Positions 61,497 to 64,000 of a DNA stretch of 64,000 nucleotides are shown piece after piece. Source of the DNA: Paucibacter sp. Y2R2-4 (lineage in GTDB: Bacteria > Pseudomonadota > Gammaproteobacteria > Burkholderiales > Burkholderiaceae_C); assembly GCF_025717535.1 (NCBI RefSeq), contig NZ_JAJIRO010000004.1, forward strand, positions 62,001 to 126,000, read 5' to 3'. Both the position numbers and the translations under genes were made by a program. Each line of letters begins with the position of its first letter. Position 1 is the stretch's first letter. The notes under the pieces are model-generated. The model saw nothing but the letters and a program-made list of their open reading frames with translations, was not told the origin of the DNA and searched no databases.

Positions 61497-62220
61497 GCTT
61501 GTCCAAACGCCGGTACAGCGCCGCGCGTGAGAGGCCCAGGCTACGCGCCGCCGCGCTGAGATTGCCCTCGGCCGCCGCCATGGCCGACAGCAGGGCCGCG
61601 CGCTCCTGAGCAGCCAGGGAACGATCGGTTTCTTCAGACGGAATCAGGTCGTGCGCCGAAGCTGCGGCGGGAGCACGGCCTTGGCCTTGCTGTTCATAGC
61701 GCTGCAAGGCCTCGCGGCAGGTGGCGATCAAGCGCGGGTTGTCCCAGGGCTTGGTGATGAAGTCAAAAGCGCCGCGTCGCAGCGCTTGCACCGCCAACTC
61801 GATTTCGGCGTAAGCCGTCATCACCACCACCACCGGCGGCGCGGCTCGGGCCAGCACCTCGCTCAGCAGCTTCAGCCCTTGTTCGCCGTCCGTGCGGCCA
61901 GGGCCGAAGTTCAGGTCCAAGAGCAGCAAGCTGGGCTGGAGCTTGTCGAGCGCAGCCATAAGCTCGGCCGGCCGGCGCAAGCAGGTGATGGGGGCCACGC
62001 GGCGCTGCAGCAGCAATTGAGCCGCCAGGCCGACGCCAGGGTCGTCGTCAAGCAGCAAAAGGCTGTGGCGTGGTGTCAGGAGGAGGTCGTCGTCTTCTTC
62101 ATTCACGGCCTGCAGTTTCGCAGTTTGAGACGCGCGCGCGCCAGACCGGTGTTCGGAAACGGACAGGGGGCTTGGCCGCCACGCGCCCTGCGCCGATGCT
62201 GCGAAGCCTGCACCCCTCAT
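61486..62220 (-). CDS. Response regulator with Fis-type HTH, no AAA+ domain
   Basis: Regulator of up to 244 residues. The receiver domain has LLLLDDDPGVG, the Asp in LLLDLNFGPGRTDG, and ITKPWDNPRL. A short linker leads straight to a Fis-type helix-turn-helix (LSAAARSLGLSRAALYRRLDKHG). The central AAA+ ATPase of NtrC is missing, so it is RegA/PrrA-like and should act with sigma-70. The first ATG (62220) lacks a ribosome-binding site and adds 38 residues with no domain; GTG at 62106 is a credible alternative. It is divergent from an ABC transporter operon. Confidence 0.9.
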   Translation of the reverse strand: MRGAGFAASAQGAWRPSPLSVSEHRSGARASQTAKLQAVNEEDDDLLLTPRHSLLLLDDDPGVGLAAQLLLQRRVAPITCLRRPAELMAALDKLQPSLLLLDLNFGPGRTDGEQGLKLLSEVLARAAPPVVVVMTAYAEIELAVQALRRGAFDFITKPWDNPRLIATCREALQRYEQQGQGRAPAAASAHDLIPSEETDRSLAAQERAALLSAMAAAEGNLSAAARSLGLSRAALYRRLDKHGL

Positions 62221-62249
62221 TTCTTTGACCGACCGAATCAGGACTCCGC

Positions 62250-62936
62250 ATGATCGAACTCAGCCAACTGAGCAAACGCCACCGCGCCGGTGACGTCGAA
62301 ACCACCGCCTTGAACGCCATTGACCTACGCATTGAAGCGGGCGAGTACGTAGCCATCACCGGCCCCTCGGGCTGCGGCAAGTCCACCCTCTTGGGGCTCT
62401 TGGGCTTGCTGGACCGGCCCAGCAGCGGCAGCTACCGACTGGAGGGCGAAGACATCAGCCGCAAGTCGGCGCGCGAGTTGGCCGCTATCCGCCGAGGTCG
62501 CATCGGCTTTGTGTTCCAGAGCTTCAATCTTGTGGACGACTTGAGCGTGCGAGACAACATTCAGCTGGCCTTGCGCTACGGCTCCATGCCGGTGGCGGGT
62601 CAGCGGGCGCGGGTGGACGAGGTCTTGCATCGCCTGGGCCTGGCGCACCGTGCCGAGCACAGACCCAGCCAGCTCAGCGGCGGCCAGCAGCAACGCGTGG
62701 CCATTGCCCGCGCCATCGCCGCCCGGCCGGCACTGCTTTTGGCGGACGAGCCCACCGGCAATTTGGACAGCGCCCATGGCCAGGAAGTGATGCGCCTCTT
62801 GCGCGAACTCAATGAAGAGGGCACGACCCTGGTGATGGTGACCCACAGCCCCGAGCATGCGGCCCTGGCCTCGCGCACCGTTCGCTTGCTGGATGGCCGG
62901 GTGCTGGTGGACGCCCACACGGAGCAGTACGCATGA
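62250..62936 (+). CDS. ABC transporter ATPase, LolD/MacB type
   Basis: 228-residue ATP-binding subunit: Walker A GPSGCGKST, Q-loop FVFQSFNLVDDLS, signature LSGGQQQRVAIARAIA, Walker B LLLADEPTGNLDS and switch His in VMVTHSPEHA. The FQSFNL and DEPTGNLD forms mark the MacB/LolD/FtsE group, which drive mechanotransmission rather than classical transport. It overlaps the following permease by 4 bases. The divergent kinase/regulator pair is the likely controller. Confidence 0.94.
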   Translation: MIELSQLSKRHRAGDVETTALNAIDLRIEAGEYVAITGPSGCGKSTLLGLLGLLDRPSSGSYRLEGEDISRKSARELAAIRRGRIGFVFQSFNLVDDLSVRDNIQLALRYGSMPVAGQRARVDEVLHRLGLAHRAEHRPSQLSGGQQQRVAIARAIAARPALLLADEPTGNLDSAHGQEVMRLLRELNEEGTTLVMVTHSPEHAALASRTVRLLDGRVLVDAHTEQYA

Positions 62937-64000
62937 GTGCCCCCATGAGTATCCAATGGCCTGCCCTGCTCCGCGAAGCCTGCGCCGGCTTGGCCCAGCG
63001 CGCCTCGGCCACCTGGGTGTCTTGCGGCGGCATGATGTTGGCCATGGCGGCCTGCGCCCTGGTGGCGGTCTTGGCGCTCTCGCGTGCCGCCATCGACCCC
63101 GGCGTGCCCGAGCCCGAGCGGGTGGTGATGCTGGACTTCATGAGCCATCAGCCCGGCGAAGAGGCGCGCTGGCAACTGGCCTCGCCGGCCGGCCTGGTGC
63201 CGCTGCTGAAGAGCCGCGGCCTGCCGCTGGAGCTGATCAGCCGCAGCAGCAGCGCCGGCTTCACCTTGCAGCTGAATGCCGATGGGCAAAACCGTTTGGA
63301 GGTGGTGCGCGTGCTGGCGGCCGACCCGGATTTGGCGCCGCTGATGGGCATCAAGGCTCTGCACGGCGATTTGCCGGCCACGCTGCGCCGCCGCGACGCG
63401 ATTGCGCTGACGCCCAAGCTGGTTCACAAGCTCTGGGGCGAGCTGCCGCTGGCCGAGGCCTTGGGCCGCACGGTCGAATGCCGGGGCAAGGCCTATCAGG
63501 TGACGGCGGTGATTCCGGCCATCGACTCGCGCAGCAGCCTGAACGCCGCACACGAGGCCATGGCCAGCTTTGAACTGGAAGGCACCGACTTCCGCGGCGG
63601 CATGTTCGACAGCCCCGAGGCGGTGGAGAGCATTCACCAAGGCAATGCCCAGATCTACGCCCGCTTGCGCCCCGGCACCCGGCCCGAGCAAGTGCTGCCG
63701 CTGCTGGAGCAGGCCTACCAGGCCCACCCGCTTTACGCCAAGCTGCCGGCCGAATGGAAGGACAAGAGCCCCAGCAAGAAAGCGGTCGAGTTTCGCGTTC
63801 TGCCCCTGACGCAATTGCCGCTGGAAGGTCAAGCCATGGTGTGGGACTTGCTGCTCGCCTTAGGCGCCGCAAGCGCTCTGCTCTTCATGCTGGCCGCCAT
63901 CAACAGCATGAATCTGCAAACCGCGCAGCTGCTGCAGCGCCGGCGCGAGACCGCGCTGCGCCGCAGCCTGGGCGCCACCGGCTTTGACTTGCTCAAGCTC
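62933..64000 (+). CDS. MacB/FtsX-like ABC permease, 3' partial
   Basis: Frame open to the right edge (356 codons visible). After MSAPMSIQWPALLREA it has TM1 (WVSCGGMMLAMAACALVAVLAL), a long periplasmic MacB-type domain (about 55-300: PERVVMLDFMSHQ, LAADPDLAPLMGIKALHGDL, AIALTPKLVHKLWG) and then the first FtsX helix (WDLLLALGAASALLFMLAAINSMN) with the coupling motif QLLQRRRETALRRSLGAT. The remaining helices lie outside the window. It pairs with the preceding ATPase. Whether an adaptor follows, as in MacAB, cannot be seen. Confidence 0.92.
   Translation, partial: MSAPMSIQWPALLREACAGLAQRASATWVSCGGMMLAMAACALVAVLALSRAAIDPGVPEPERVVMLDFMSHQPGEEARWQLASPAGLVPLLKSRGLPLELISRSSSAGFTLQLNADGQNRLEVVRVLAADPDLAPLMGIKALHGDLPATLRRRDAIALTPKLVHKLWGELPLAEALGRTVECRGKAYQVTAVIPAIDSRSSLNAAHEAMASFELEGTDFRGGMFDSPEAVESIHQGNAQIYARLRPGTRPEQVLPLLEQAYQAHPLYAKLPAEWKDKSPSKKAVEFRVLPLTQLPLEGQAMVWDLLLALGAASALLFMLAAINSMNLQTAQLLQRRRETALRRSLGATGFDLLKL

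Noticed and set aside
1-64000. CRISPR arrays, tRNA or rRNA genes, insertion sequences, prophage
   Set aside because: Intergenic regions were read on both strands and none showed regular repeat-spacer arrays, cloverleaf sequences, transposase genes or phage structural genes.

Overview
The window comes from a GC-rich Gram-negative chromosome. PEP-CTERM surface proteins, an urtABCDE urea transporter with ureD, NnrU, a PPK2 kinase, many two-component pairs and a TonB-dependent sugar locus together suggest a betaproteobacterium of the order Burkholderiales, in the Roseateles/Paucibacter/Rubrivivax neighbourhood. That placement is inferred from gene content; no 16S gene or other marker is present. 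I saw no tRNA, rRNA, CRISPR array, intact insertion sequence, prophage or plasmid origin.

Layout: (1) 1-2.8 kb, a hybrid histidine kinase (5' end outside the window) overlapping a LuxR-type response regulator. (2) 3.9-11.4 kb, a sucrose locus: LacI regulator, TonB-dependent receptor, PfkB sugar kinase, MFS sugar permease and sucrose phosphorylase, with overlapping palindromic operators upstream of the receptor. (3) 13.0-19.1 kb, urtABCDE, with a REP-like inverted repeat in the urtB-urtC gap. It is followed by ureD and an M24 peptidase on the opposite strand, with no urease structural genes in the window. (4) 21.5-25.1 kb, nnrU and a divergent pair of PEP-CTERM proteins, a glycerophosphodiesterase and a beta-propeller phytase, which together look like organic-phosphate scavenging. 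(5) 25.1-37.7 kb, a GST, an ABC exporter, a depolymerase-like esterase, a TPR-GGDEF protein, PPK2, a CoA-transferase and a LytS/LytTR pair. (6) 37.7-46.9 kb, a serine hydrolase, an OmpR/EnvZ-type pair and a MerR regulator. Next come small accessory genes of visibly lower GC (SnoaL-like, unknown, DUF2867, glyoxalase) whose ends overlap, then a CPBP protease, DUF3052-like, DUF2164 and a metallo-beta-lactamase-fold protein. (7) 46.9-55.4 kb, a patatin lipoprotein and an adaptor/RND/OMF tripartite efflux operon with a divergent AraC-type regulator. (8) 55.6-64 kb, HU, a 244-residue unknown, a DUF885 protein, an EamA transporter, a PEP-CTERM choice-of-anchor protein behind a consensus sigma-54 promoter, and a response regulator/kinase pair divergent from a MacB-like ABC transporter that runs off the right edge.

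The observations most worth following are the paired REP-like elements with a shared head sequence, the sucrose locus built around a sucrose phosphorylase, the ureD separated from urease, the sigma-54 promoter on a PEP-CTERM gene, an unexplained minus-strand terminator left of the LacI gene, and the coupled small-gene operon at 42-43.8 kb. I found no convincing wholly new multi-gene system. The small-gene operon is the least explained part.
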